Assembly: GCA_964477445.1 (NCBI GenBank)
Contig: CAYZED010000021.1
Location: forward strand, 1 to 49,590
From: CAYZED01 sp964477445
GTDB taxonomy: Bacteria; Bacillota; Clostridia; Lutisporales; Lutisporaceae
Length of the DNA stretch: 49,590 nt
Reading direction: 5' to 3'
The position numbers and the translations under genes are program-made. The notes under the pieces were generated by a model that was not told the DNA's origin, ran no database searches, and saw only the letters and a list, made by a program, of their open reading frames with translations. Of the stretch, positions 17,626 to 25,547 are shown in pieces. How positions within the stretch are numbered: position 1 is the stretch's first letter; each line of letters starts with the position of its first letter.

Positions 17626-17634
17626 TGTTATAAT
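17626..17634 (+). promoter_or_regulatory. extended -10 promoter of the second HD-GYP gene
   Basis: TGT directly followed by a perfect TATAAT (17629-17634), 36 bases before the ATG. No good -35 hexamer is visible, which fits an extended -10 element. Confidence 0.55.
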
Positions 17635-17670
17635 ACATTATCAGATTAAGTATCAATTTGGAGGTGGCTA

Positions 17671-18732
17671 ATGCAAACTAAAGTCTTTCCAATAATGCTT
17701 TGCAGAGAAGGCTTCATTCTTGATCAGGATGTAAGTGCTAAAAATGGCGCCTTATTAGCCACTAGCGGGAGCAGGCTCTCAGCATCACTAATCATTAAAC
17801 TTAAAGAAATGGGTATCCAAAGTGTTCAAATAAAAGGTGATTTTTCGGAAGCAGAACTTGAAGCTTTGAAGATATCAGAGGTTGAAGCTCAAACCAAATT
17901 ATATATCGAAGAATATAAAGAAGATTTGGAAGGCTTCCACGAAATTATGGATGAAATTTCTTCTGGCGAAGACTTAAAAATTGAAAAAATAAACAAAATG
18001 ATAGATGGCTTTATTCAGAAAGATCAAACGAATTTCAGTATTTTAAAGTGTATTAATGAAATGAAAAATTTCGATGAGTATACATATACTCACAGCATAA
18101 ATGTTTCAATTTATGCGATGTTACTGGCTAAGTGCGAAAAATTAAGTAATAAGCAAATTGAGCATGTAATGCAAGCCGGAATCCTTCATGACATCGGAAA
18201 AGCAAAAATACCAAATGAAATATTAAATAAGCCTGCGCCTCTAAATGATGAAGAATTTGAGATAATGAAAACACATTCGACGTTAAGCTATCGTATAATT
18301 CAGGATATCCCTGCCATTGATGACAATGTAAAAAGAGCTGTATTAATGCACCATGAAAAAGAAAATGGACATGGTTATCCCTTAGGCGCTAGCGGCACAA
18401 ACTTACACTTATACGAAAGAATTCTAGCAATAGCTGACGTATATGACGCTTTGACCTCTTCTAGGGTTTATAAAAAAGGCATGACCGCATTTCAAGCATT
18501 TAGAATTTTTGAACAAATGGGAATAGGACATTTTGATTACAATATGATGAAAGAGTTCATTTATAACGTAGCTTGTTTTTATATTGGCTCAAAAGCTCTT
18601 CTAAGCGATGGGAGAGAATGCGAAATAGTATTCATTCCCCCCACTTCTATCTCTTGTCCTACAATTAAAATCGATTCCGTTTACCTCGATCTCAATAAAT
18701 TTCCCCTACTTGAGATTGTGCAAATATTCTAG
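17671..18732 (+). CDS. HD-GYP domain c-di-GMP phosphodiesterase
   Basis: A 353-residue protein related to its upstream neighbour. The N-terminal DUF3391-like domain (FILDQDVSAKNGALLATSG) is followed by a canonical HD-GYP domain: YTHSINVS, HDIGK (H173, D174), MHHEKENGHGYP (GYP at 235-237) and IADVYDALT. All metal ligands and the GYP loop are present, so hydrolysis of c-di-GMP is well supported by family knowledge. GGAGG sits 8 bases before the ATG. The gene is convergent with yhaM and the two stop codons overlap (TAG at 18730-18732 and 18729-18731). Confidence 0.92.
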   Translation: MQTKVFPIMLCREGFILDQDVSAKNGALLATSGSRLSASLIIKLKEMGIQSVQIKGDFSEAELEALKISEVEAQTKLYIEEYKEDLEGFHEIMDEISSGEDLKIEKINKMIDGFIQKDQTNFSILKCINEMKNFDEYTYTHSINVSIYAMLLAKCEKLSNKQIEHVMQAGILHDIGKAKIPNEILNKPAPLNDEEFEIMKTHSTLSYRIIQDIPAIDDNVKRAVLMHHEKENGHGYPLGASGTNLHLYERILAIADVYDALTSSRVYKKGMTAFQAFRIFEQMGIGHFDYNMMKEFIYNVACFYIGSKALLSDGRECEIVFIPPTSISCPTIKIDSVYLDLNKFPLLEIVQIF

Positions 18733-19682
18733 AAATTCGGTTTATAAAAAGCTCTATTTTCGAGCGACCAAATTCTCTCTCCAAATTTTCCAGCTTCTAC
18801 TCCATCCATGGCTTTATTTACGTCATACATTCGTGCATCAATAATATCCAAGTAATGAAGCATTTCTGCTTCTGGAATTTTTGGCTTCATAGGGCTTCCA
18901 TATTCCGCTTCATAATGGTGTGTTAGAATCATATGTTGAAGTACCATAGACTTTTCATGATCAACCCCTAAATCCCTTGCGGTATTTTCTATTAATTTTA
19001 TACCTGTAATAATATGTCCTAAGAGATTTCCTTCTATTGTATAATCACTTACTATTCCCATTTCATCTGAATTCATTTCGTATATTTTCCCAAAATCATG
19101 TAATACAACTCCTGCATACAGCAAATCTGAATTTAACCCTTGATATATTTCCATCAATTTTTCACCGGTTTTTAGCATGGTGAGTATGTGATAGAGAAGT
19201 CCTGAACGTATTGAATGGTGATTCTTTTTCGCTGCAGGATAATACATGAGCTTTTCTTGACCATCCTCAAAAATACTCGAAACAATACTTTTTATCTCTT
19301 CATCTTCGATTTTTTCTATAAACGATAAAATTTCTGTCCACATATATTCCGCATCGTAAGGAGCCGTGGCCACTAAGTCGCCAATTACAACACCGTCTTC
19401 CTCAGACGCAATCCTTAATTTGTCAATTTTCATTTGAACTCTACCTTGCCACTCAGTTACTGTTCCTCTTACTTTGATTAGTTTTCCTACTTGAAATGTG
19501 TTTTCCATGCCTTCGGTGTAATCCCAGTGTTTGCAATTCATTTCTCCTGTTTTGTCACCAATATTAATATCAAGGTAAAACTTATTGTTCGCTCCTTGTT
19601 TTACCTCAAAAGATTTTATTAAATAGACCCCTTGTACATTTTCTCCTGCTTTCATATTCCTAATTTCACTTTGCAAAATCAT
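18729..19682 (-). CDS. yhaM: 3'-5' exoribonuclease YhaM family protein
   Basis: A 317-residue RNase with an N-terminal OB-fold nucleic-acid-binding domain (about 15-95, GDKTGEMNCKHWD and GTVTEWQGRVQMKI) and a C-terminal HD domain (about 155-290) with the ligands H in SGLLYHILTM, HDFGK and HH in LTHHYEAEYGSP. This matches YhaM, a Firmicute 3'-5' exoribonuclease. The extended -10 sequence TGGTATAAT on the minus strand (19724-19732) and GGAGG before the ATG mark its expression signals. It is convergent with the second HD-GYP gene. Confidence 0.93.
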   Translation of the reverse strand: MILQSEIRNMKAGENVQGVYLIKSFEVKQGANNKFYLDINIGDKTGEMNCKHWDYTEGMENTFQVGKLIKVRGTVTEWQGRVQMKIDKLRIASEEDGVVIGDLVATAPYDAEYMWTEILSFIEKIEDEEIKSIVSSIFEDGQEKLMYYPAAKKNHHSIRSGLLYHILTMLKTGEKLMEIYQGLNSDLLYAGVVLHDFGKIYEMNSDEMGIVSDYTIEGNLLGHIITGIKLIENTARDLGVDHEKSMVLQHMILTHHYEAEYGSPMKPKIPEAEMLHYLDIIDARMYDVNKAMDGVEAGKFGERIWSLENRAFYKPNF

Positions 19683-19783
19683 GATTCCTCCAACTATAGT
19701 TTATTTATAATTTTTGTTAATTTATTATACCAATATAATTAAGCTAATATATTTATGTCAATGCCAATTTCAACTAATTAACA

Positions 19784-20203
19784 CTAATCCAAATTCATTA
19801 CTTTTGTGAAAACTCCTAAAATTATTGTGCTATAAAGATATACTAATCCTACTAATACACCTGTATAAATGAGTGCTGCTTTAGCGTAGTTTGACAGACT
19901 CGGGTTTGTGCGACTTCCAAAAGCCCAAACAACAAGCATTAACTGCCCTATAATCGGAATAAATGATACCAATAATACTATTAACCATTTGAATGTCGTG
20001 ACCTGAGGAAACAATTCTTCCTCATACTCAGCATTTTCATATTCAGTATTTACATACTCAGCATTTACATTTTCAACGTCATAATTTTCAATCTCTTCTT
20101 TAGTTACATCTTTATTTTCTATCAGCATTTCTTTCTCTTCTAATTCTATAGCATTAGTTTCTTTTTCGGCAATTGGAAATAATGCTCTAAGAAAATTCTT
20201 CAT
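19784..20203 (-). CDS. small membrane protein with acidic repeat
   Basis: A 139-residue protein that I do not recognise. The N-terminal half is cytoplasmic and very acidic, with a short repeat of N-x-EY units (NAEYVNTEYENAEYEEE). The C-terminal half has two membrane helices (about 72-97 and 108-134). The ATG at 20203 is chosen because GGAGGG precedes it; the longer reading begins inside that site. It starts about 25 bases after the beta-helix stop codon and is the last gene of the exopolysaccharide operon, followed by a 100-bp gap before yhaM. Confidence 0.7.
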   Translation of the reverse strand: MKNFLRALFPIAEKETNAIELEEKEMLIENKDVTKEEIENYDVENVNAEYVNTEYENAEYEEELFPQVTTFKWLIVLLVSFIPIIGQLMLVVWAFGSRTNPSLSNYAKAALIYTGVLVGLVYLYSTIILGVFTKVMNLD

Positions 20204-20228
20204 TTTGATTCCCTCCAAAAGTTAATAT

Positions 20229-21656
20229 TTATTCTGAAAACACTTTTAAAATAAAACCGTTCATCGAGTAGTATCCATTTAGCTTTGGGTTAGAAATCAG
20301 TGAACTACTATCCCATCCGGTTACTTTTTTATATTTAATAAATCCTTTTATGTCTGACCCTTTAACTCTCCATAAGGTTTTATCAGGTACTATAGTCGTG
20401 AGGTAGCTATTTCTATTTATTATTATATCTATTTTTTTATCATATGTACTCAAAAATATTCCTTGATCTGTTCCTCTAATAAGATTGTTTGATATTTCAC
20501 ATTTTACAATATTCGAACCAAGACTTATTTCTCCAAATGTAGAATATTCGACGTCATTATAAACCAAAGTGTTGTTTTTTATAGTGCAATTTTTTACACC
20601 GCCATATTTTCTGCCTGCACTACCAAGACCAATACCCCACAAATCGTTAAAAAATACTAAATTGTTTTTTACATTCACATTCAAGCTGTTTCCACCCTTA
20701 TTTTCGCAACCAACTTGAATCCCAACATTACAATTCCCAACAATGTTTCGTTCTATTGTTAAATTTCTACTTCCATCACTGTAAATTCCGGCAGCAGCCT
20801 TAACAAATCCATACGCTGGATTTGTCCCTGAGTCAATATTAAATATTCTGTTATCTGATATCAATCCATTTCTAGTATAGTCATATAATTTTACAGCACC
20901 ATAATATCCATTTGCATCTATGCCAATATTATCGTTATCATGAATATAATTACCCACAGCCTTAAACCCATCCAGATTCCCCCTAAAGCTTAAACATTCA
21001 CTACTTCCTAGTATACAATCAAAGATTTCATTTTCGATAATGTTAATATTCATCATTGCCTTTTTACTATTGCCTAAAACGAGTATCCCATGCGCATTGC
21101 CATTTTTTGACAAATTTGATATCTCGTAAATTTTGTTATTTTTAATAGTTATCGAATTCGAATTCTGACTAATTAAGATTCCCATTGGTAGAGAATTTCC
21201 TGATGAAGCTTTGCGATTTCTAATATCAAACCCTTCAAAAATAACATAAGAAGAATCAATTATTCCTACAACCTCTTCGCCTCTTAATATCCCCTCAACT
21301 ATATTCCCTTCAAAACCGTTCCCGTCTATAGAAACGCTTTCTCCCTCTGCCGCTTTAATATAGTATTTTAGATTTTTGGTACCGTATTTTTTCTCAATAT
21401 TAATGTTCTCAAAATAAACTCCCATTTTGACTATTAAAGTATTCCCAGGTTTCATGTTATCTATTCCAAACTGTATGGTTTTAAAGGGCTTATCTATGGT
21501 CCCCGTATTATTATTGTCACCGTCAACCGAAACGTACAAGGTATCATTCGCCAAATCTATTCTAGACGCAGAAATATTTAAAGGCATCAAAATAATGATA
21601 CCTATCATTAGAGTGATTATAAAGTTTCTAAGCCAAAGATTTTTTTTCGTATCCAC
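20229..21656 (-). CDS. secreted right-handed parallel beta-helix protein
   Basis: A 475-residue exported protein. It starts at GTG 21656, preceded by GGAGGTG; the longer reading lacks such a site. A signal peptide (about 10-33, ending near ISAS) is followed by the typical opening of secreted beta-helix enzymes (VDGDNNNTGTIDKPFKTIQ) and many Asn-rich coils such as ITIKNNKIYEISN and LTIERNIVGNCNVGIQVG. Such folds occur in polysaccharide lyases, epimerases and glycoside hydrolases. No catalytic set can be assigned. Its place after a glycosidase gene in the operon suggests action on the exported polymer. Confidence 0.82.
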   Translation of the reverse strand: MDTKKNLWLRNFIITLMIGIIILMPLNISASRIDLANDTLYVSVDGDNNNTGTIDKPFKTIQFGIDNMKPGNTLIVKMGVYFENINIEKKYGTKNLKYYIKAAEGESVSIDGNGFEGNIVEGILRGEEVVGIIDSSYVIFEGFDIRNRKASSGNSLPMGILISQNSNSITIKNNKIYEISNLSKNGNAHGILVLGNSKKAMMNINIIENEIFDCILGSSECLSFRGNLDGFKAVGNYIHDNDNIGIDANGYYGAVKLYDYTRNGLISDNRIFNIDSGTNPAYGFVKAAAGIYSDGSRNLTIERNIVGNCNVGIQVGCENKGGNSLNVNVKNNLVFFNDLWGIGLGSAGRKYGGVKNCTIKNNTLVYNDVEYSTFGEISLGSNIVKCEISNNLIRGTDQGIFLSTYDKKIDIIINRNSYLTTIVPDKTLWRVKGSDIKGFIKYKKVTGWDSSSLISNPKLNGYYSMNGFILKVFSE

Positions 21657-21707
21657 TTTACACCTCCAATTATTTCCGAAAGAAATTTGAGTTAATAAAT
21701 ATAGTTT

Positions 21708-21738
21708 GACCACCATTCAGGCAAATTGAACAGTGGTC
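21708..21738 (-). terminator. intra-operon hairpin
   Basis: GACCACCATTCA (21708-21719) pairs with TGAACAGTGGTC (21727-21738), 12 bp with two wobbles in the RNA and a 7-base loop. It lies in the 100-bp gap between the glycosidase and beta-helix genes. No strong T run follows on the minus strand, so it may be an attenuator or processing site rather than a full terminator. Confidence 0.5.
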
Positions 21739-21757
21739 TAATATTAGAATTTAATAT

Positions 21758-22495
21758 TTATAAATAATCTTTATTTGCCTTATAGTAAAGCCATTTCATT
21801 TTTTTTGCATAAGCTTCAGTTTTATTTGGTTCACAGTTTTGATCTTCTAAGAGAATTATCTGAAAGTCTTTTCTAGCAGCAATTCTTTTTAGATTTATTA
21901 GCTTTGATACCGTAATATCAAACCATGATTTACATTCAACGACGGTGACAGGTGGATTTTCCCAACAGAGGTAGTCAATATACTTCCATGAATAATCTAT
22001 TAAAGAATTAAACCCATTGTTTTGAATTAAAATTATTTCAGGATATTTCTCTCTTATATCTCTTAATAAGGCCTCATAACTCTTATGCAAATCAAAATTA
22101 TATCTCCATAACAAGTCATTGCGTTCTATATTAGTAATAGTATCTATAAATATTCCGTCGTATCCAAGCACTTCAATTAATTCACTTATCTTATCTAGAA
22201 TGTATTCTCTCCAAATACTTGCGCGTATATCTACAATATAGTTCCCAAAATCATAATTCATTAAGCGTTCATTTTTTTCATCTTTCAAAAAATCGTCATC
22301 TTCCAATTTCGAGAGCATCATCGCTCCTGGGATTATCTCTACGAAACTCATATATGCTACAGTCTTTGATTTTTTTGATCTAATTTTTTTCAGGTCTTCT
22401 ATCGAGTGTGCACCTGCTTCGATTATAATTAAGTCATATTCTGCAAGTTCTTCATGTTTCTTATATCCATAATACAAAACGAAATTTCTTATCAT
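21758..22495 (-). CDS. GH114-like endo-galactosaminidase family protein
   Basis: About 245 residues with a TIM-barrel layout typical of GH114 / TM1410-like proteins: IRNFVLYYGY at the N-terminus, IIIEAGAHS, TVAYMSFVEI, the catalytic-type strand GYDGIFIDTI, and ILIQNNGF. GH114 enzymes cut alpha-1,4-galactosaminogalactan. The hydrolase domain of PelA acts on the chemically similar GalNAc-rich Pel polymer, so this gene could trim the exported polysaccharide. No signal peptide is visible, which leaves location open. The ATG at 22493-22495 overlaps the upstream stop codon as ATGA, indicating translational coupling. Confidence 0.75.
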   Translation of the reverse strand: MIRNFVLYYGYKKHEELAEYDLIIIEAGAHSIEDLKKIRSKKSKTVAYMSFVEIIPGAMMLSKLEDDDFLKDEKNERLMNYDFGNYIVDIRASIWREYILDKISELIEVLGYDGIFIDTITNIERNDLLWRYNFDLHKSYEALLRDIREKYPEIILIQNNGFNSLIDYSWKYIDYLCWENPPVTVVECKSWFDITVSKLINLKRIAARKDFQIILLEDQNCEPNKTEAYAKKMKWLYYKANKDYL

Positions 22496-24378
22496 CGATC
22501 TTGGCACTCTGTTCTTACAAAACATGATTCGCAGTTGTTCCCATGAGCTTCGCAGTTATTCTTTGGATACTCAAAACAATTTTTTTCTTTTTTCCCATAA
22601 ACAGAACAAGTAGAACATATATTTAATGGTGTACATCTCATTTCCCAACATGGCCCTAATGTTTTTCCTTGAATACTCGGGGTTTTTCTTTTCTTTTCAA
22701 ACCAGTTACATAGCACGTCAACTATATGAGCATCAATCTGCGTTCCACCAGCTGATTTCAAGTGTTCCAGCGCTTTATTAAAACTTAAAGGATCCCTGCC
22801 ATCTCGTCCAACCAACTTTGCCGTAAAAAACTGCACAACAGCAATTATTTTTCCTCCAATTGATATCTCTTCACCCTTTAATCTTGATGGATATCCGAAA
22901 CCATCCATTCTTTCATGGTGATCTTTTATATATAACGCAATATTCGAATTCCCTATAGTGGCTTCAATTATTGATGCGCCAACTTCGCAGTGATGTTTCA
23001 TTAATTCAAATTCTGCATCAGAATACTTCCCAGTTTTCATGAACAAATCACCCGACAACCCGACAACCCCTATGTTGCTAAGATAAGCTGCAAGGGCGAT
23101 ATCTTGAACTTCAACTTCACTAAGACCTAAGGCATTAGCTACAATATATGCATATCTGTACATCATATCCGATCTACCTACAGTGTTTGGAGTCACATTA
23201 TCAAGTGTTTGTGCAATCATTTTTAAAATAGTTATATAAGAGTTTGACATCTCTTTGTAGATCATATAATTTTGGAGTACATCTCCGATTTTTCGAGTCA
23301 TCATAAGTACTGCGGCAACTCTATATTCTTCAAGTTCCACACTTCCCACATACCAAATTCCCATAAATCCTTGAAATTGCTTATTACTTACATCAGTTAT
23401 TAAGAAAGTTCCCATTCCTGTTTCTTTCAAAATCTTCGGGATATATTTATAATTTTCATCGCCCTTTTTTGCTATAAAATATTCATCATTTCCCATTCCG
23501 ACTTCTAAATCTGAAGCTTTCGATAATTCTACTCTAACTGTTTCGCGCCGGTCATCATCAAAACCGATTAGTATTGGAACTGAGAAACTTCCATTCTTTT
23601 CTTTCTTAAGTAAAAAACCGCCATCTGCACCTGTAGTCTTAATTGAGATAGAAGTTATAGAGTTCAGCATTTGATTGTAATCCATAAAAGAATGCTGAAC
23701 ATTTGCAACGGCTTTTGATTGAGATTCAATAATCCCTACTCTACTTTTTAGTTCTGCATTTTCGATAAGCATTTCTAATAATGATTGCATATTTTCTGAC
23801 GTACTATTATATATGGTTTTTTTTGTTTTATCTAGTTTTAAATATCGAGAAACCGGCCCAATTAAAATTAACCCTTTTCCTCCTTTTATCGGAATCGCAA
23901 GAACTGGTACATCCCCCTCTTTATGAATGCACACTACTTTGGGGACACTGCTAATTTCAAGAACTTGTGGAGCATTATAAATTTCCTTTTTATAAGGAGC
24001 TAATCCACTATAAGACGGCGCTATATCACCATCATTATTATTATTCAGCCTAATATTTGTTAAGATAAATCTATCCTCTTTTACACTAAATGTATAAAAG
24101 TAGTAGCCTTGTGCAATAATTATATCAGCAAATTTACCTAACAAATCATTAATGTTTATTTCCATACTCCTGTTAAACTTAATAGATTCAACAAGTTTTT
24201 TTTGGAATGAACTAACCAGTCTAATTCTTTTCGCACGCGAACGTGCCACAGTATATAAAAAAAATAAAATTAAACAAATGAGCACTAACACCAACACAAC
24301 TATAAGACCCGATGGCGACTGCATGAACTGAATGAAATATGATATATAACTGTTAATAATGTCTTTTACGTCACCCAT
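22492..24378 (-). CDS. membrane GAF protein with degenerate HD-GYP domain and Cys-rich tail
   Basis: A 628-residue protein. One membrane helix (about 24-45) is followed by GAF-like regions (about 75-180 and 225-370) with a connecting helix, and an HD-GYP-like domain (about 380-560). The latter keeps KHHCEVG and DHHERMDGFGYP, but the other metal positions are lost: the early His is Arg402 (GRSDMM), HD is Ser434-Asn435 (YLSNIG), and the Asp of ADVYD is Gln516 or equivalent (AVVQFF). The C-terminus (577-625) carries about ten Cys in CWEM-x-C and CxxC patterns, likely metal binding. It probably acts as a receptor, not an enzyme. Its slot in a Pel-like operon suggests a PelD-like regulatory role. 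Confidence 0.8.
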   Translation of the reverse strand: MGDVKDIINSYISYFIQFMQSPSGLIVVLVLVLICLILFFLYTVARSRAKRIRLVSSFQKKLVESIKFNRSMEININDLLGKFADIIIAQGYYFYTFSVKEDRFILTNIRLNNNNDGDIAPSYSGLAPYKKEIYNAPQVLEISSVPKVVCIHKEGDVPVLAIPIKGGKGLILIGPVSRYLKLDKTKKTIYNSTSENMQSLLEMLIENAELKSRVGIIESQSKAVANVQHSFMDYNQMLNSITSISIKTTGADGGFLLKKEKNGSFSVPILIGFDDDRRETVRVELSKASDLEVGMGNDEYFIAKKGDENYKYIPKILKETGMGTFLITDVSNKQFQGFMGIWYVGSVELEEYRVAAVLMMTRKIGDVLQNYMIYKEMSNSYITILKMIAQTLDNVTPNTVGRSDMMYRYAYIVANALGLSEVEVQDIALAAYLSNIGVVGLSGDLFMKTGKYSDAEFELMKHHCEVGASIIEATIGNSNIALYIKDHHERMDGFGYPSRLKGEEISIGGKIIAVVQFFTAKLVGRDGRDPLSFNKALEHLKSAGGTQIDAHIVDVLCNWFEKKRKTPSIQGKTLGPCWEMRCTPLNICSTCSVYGKKEKNCFEYPKNNCEAHGNNCESCFVRTECQDR

Positions 24379-24412
24379 ATTTTACTCCCCTCAAAATCTT
24401 ACAAAGATAATA

Positions 24413-24790
24413 CTATTCTTTGTAATTTATTTTTTCCATCATCTTCTTAGCATTTTCAGTCACTTCATCATACTGGATAGCGGATATTTGCGCAAGTTCT
24501 TTTACTCGTTTATTTAGAATCGATATTCTGATAGCCTGGTTCATTAATATTATAAACAAAATCATTATTGAAACCAGAAATAGAAGCGTTGGTGGATAGT
24601 CAATTCCAATTATACTTGCTAATAAATCCAATATGCCAGGAAATAATGCAATAAGTCCTAACAAACATGTGCTTACCATCCAAAATATCGCATTTCTCTC
24701 ATCAATATTCTTTTTTAGTAAATGTTTAACTACATATACCATAAAACTAATACCTATAACAATAATAATAATCCTCAAATTTATCGGCAT
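24413..24790 (-). CDS. DUF2304 membrane protein
   Basis: A 125-residue protein with three membrane helices and a C-terminal coiled segment. The pattern IFWMVSTCLLGLIALFPGIL, GIDYPPTLLFLVSIM and the KRVKELAQISAI tail match DUF2304, a family usually encoded next to DPM1-like glycosyltransferases and thought to anchor or assist them. It begins just after the GT2 stop codon (4 bases), consistent with joint translation. Confidence 0.85.
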   Translation of the reverse strand: MPINLRIIIIVIGISFMVYVVKHLLKKNIDERNAIFWMVSTCLLGLIALFPGILDLLASIIGIDYPPTLLFLVSIMILFIILMNQAIRISILNKRVKELAQISAIQYDEVTENAKKMMEKINYKE

Positions 24791-24794
24791 AATT

Positions 24795-25526
24795 TCACCC
24801 CTTATGAATGCTTTTTTTATTAATTATTTTTTCTTTTATTATAATAAGAATAATACTAAGTATCATTTTCATCATATAATATACTGGTTTTAATCCAGTA
24901 TGCATGCTTGTTCCCGCAGTCCTTGGAAGAAAAATTGCAGGAATTTCTTTTATTCTAAATCCGTTTAACAGCATTTTCATGATAACATCTGCATCCGGAT
25001 AATCTTCTGGATAATTATCCATTTTTGAGTAAACCTCAAATGCTCTTCTATTTAACCCTTGAAACCCTGAAGATGGATCTGTGATTTTAGTTCCAGTTGA
25101 TTTCTTAATCGCAAATATAAATATCCCTGTGGCAATCTTTTTTAAAAACCCAAATTTATAATTATTTTTTTCTAAAAATCTAGAACCAATTACAATATCT
25201 GATTCGCCCTTTTTTAGTTCATCTATAAGTTTGTATAAATCTTCTGCTCTGTGCTGCCCATCACTATCCATTTGTAAAACATATTTGTACCCTTTTTTTA
25301 GTGCATACTTAAAGCCAGTCTGACAAACAACTCCATATCCAGAATTATAGTGCATATCAAGCACTTTAACTCCCATATTTTCGACAATATCTGTTGTTTT
25401 GTCTGTAGATCCATCATTTATAACCATAATATCAATTTCTAATTTTTGAGCCTTTATGCTGTCTAATACCTTGGCTACATTCTCTTCTTCGTTATACGCT
25501 GGAATTATAAGTAAAAAATCTTTCAT
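24795..25526 (-). CDS. DPM1-like family 2 glycosyltransferase
   Basis: A 243-residue GT2 enzyme of the dolichyl/polyprenyl-phosphate sugar synthase type. Motifs are PAYNEEENV, VINDGSTDKT, QMDSDGQHRAED (DxD-type metal site), IGSRFLEKNN and ITDPSSGFQGLNR. Such enzymes charge polyprenyl phosphate with a sugar on the cytoplasmic side. GT-C enzymes, encoded by two genes upstream in the same operon, use these donors outside. ATG at 25526 is preferred because GGGAG lies 8 bases before it. Confidence 0.9.
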   Translation of the reverse strand: MKDFLLIIPAYNEEENVAKVLDSIKAQKLEIDIMVINDGSTDKTTDIVENMGVKVLDMHYNSGYGVVCQTGFKYALKKGYKYVLQMDSDGQHRAEDLYKLIDELKKGESDIVIGSRFLEKNNYKFGFLKKIATGIFIFAIKKSTGTKITDPSSGFQGLNRRAFEVYSKMDNYPEDYPDADVIMKMLLNGFRIKEIPAIFLPRTAGTSMHTGLKPVYYMMKMILSIILIIIKEKIINKKSIHKG

Positions 25527-25547
25527 TTCTTGCACTCCCATAATACT

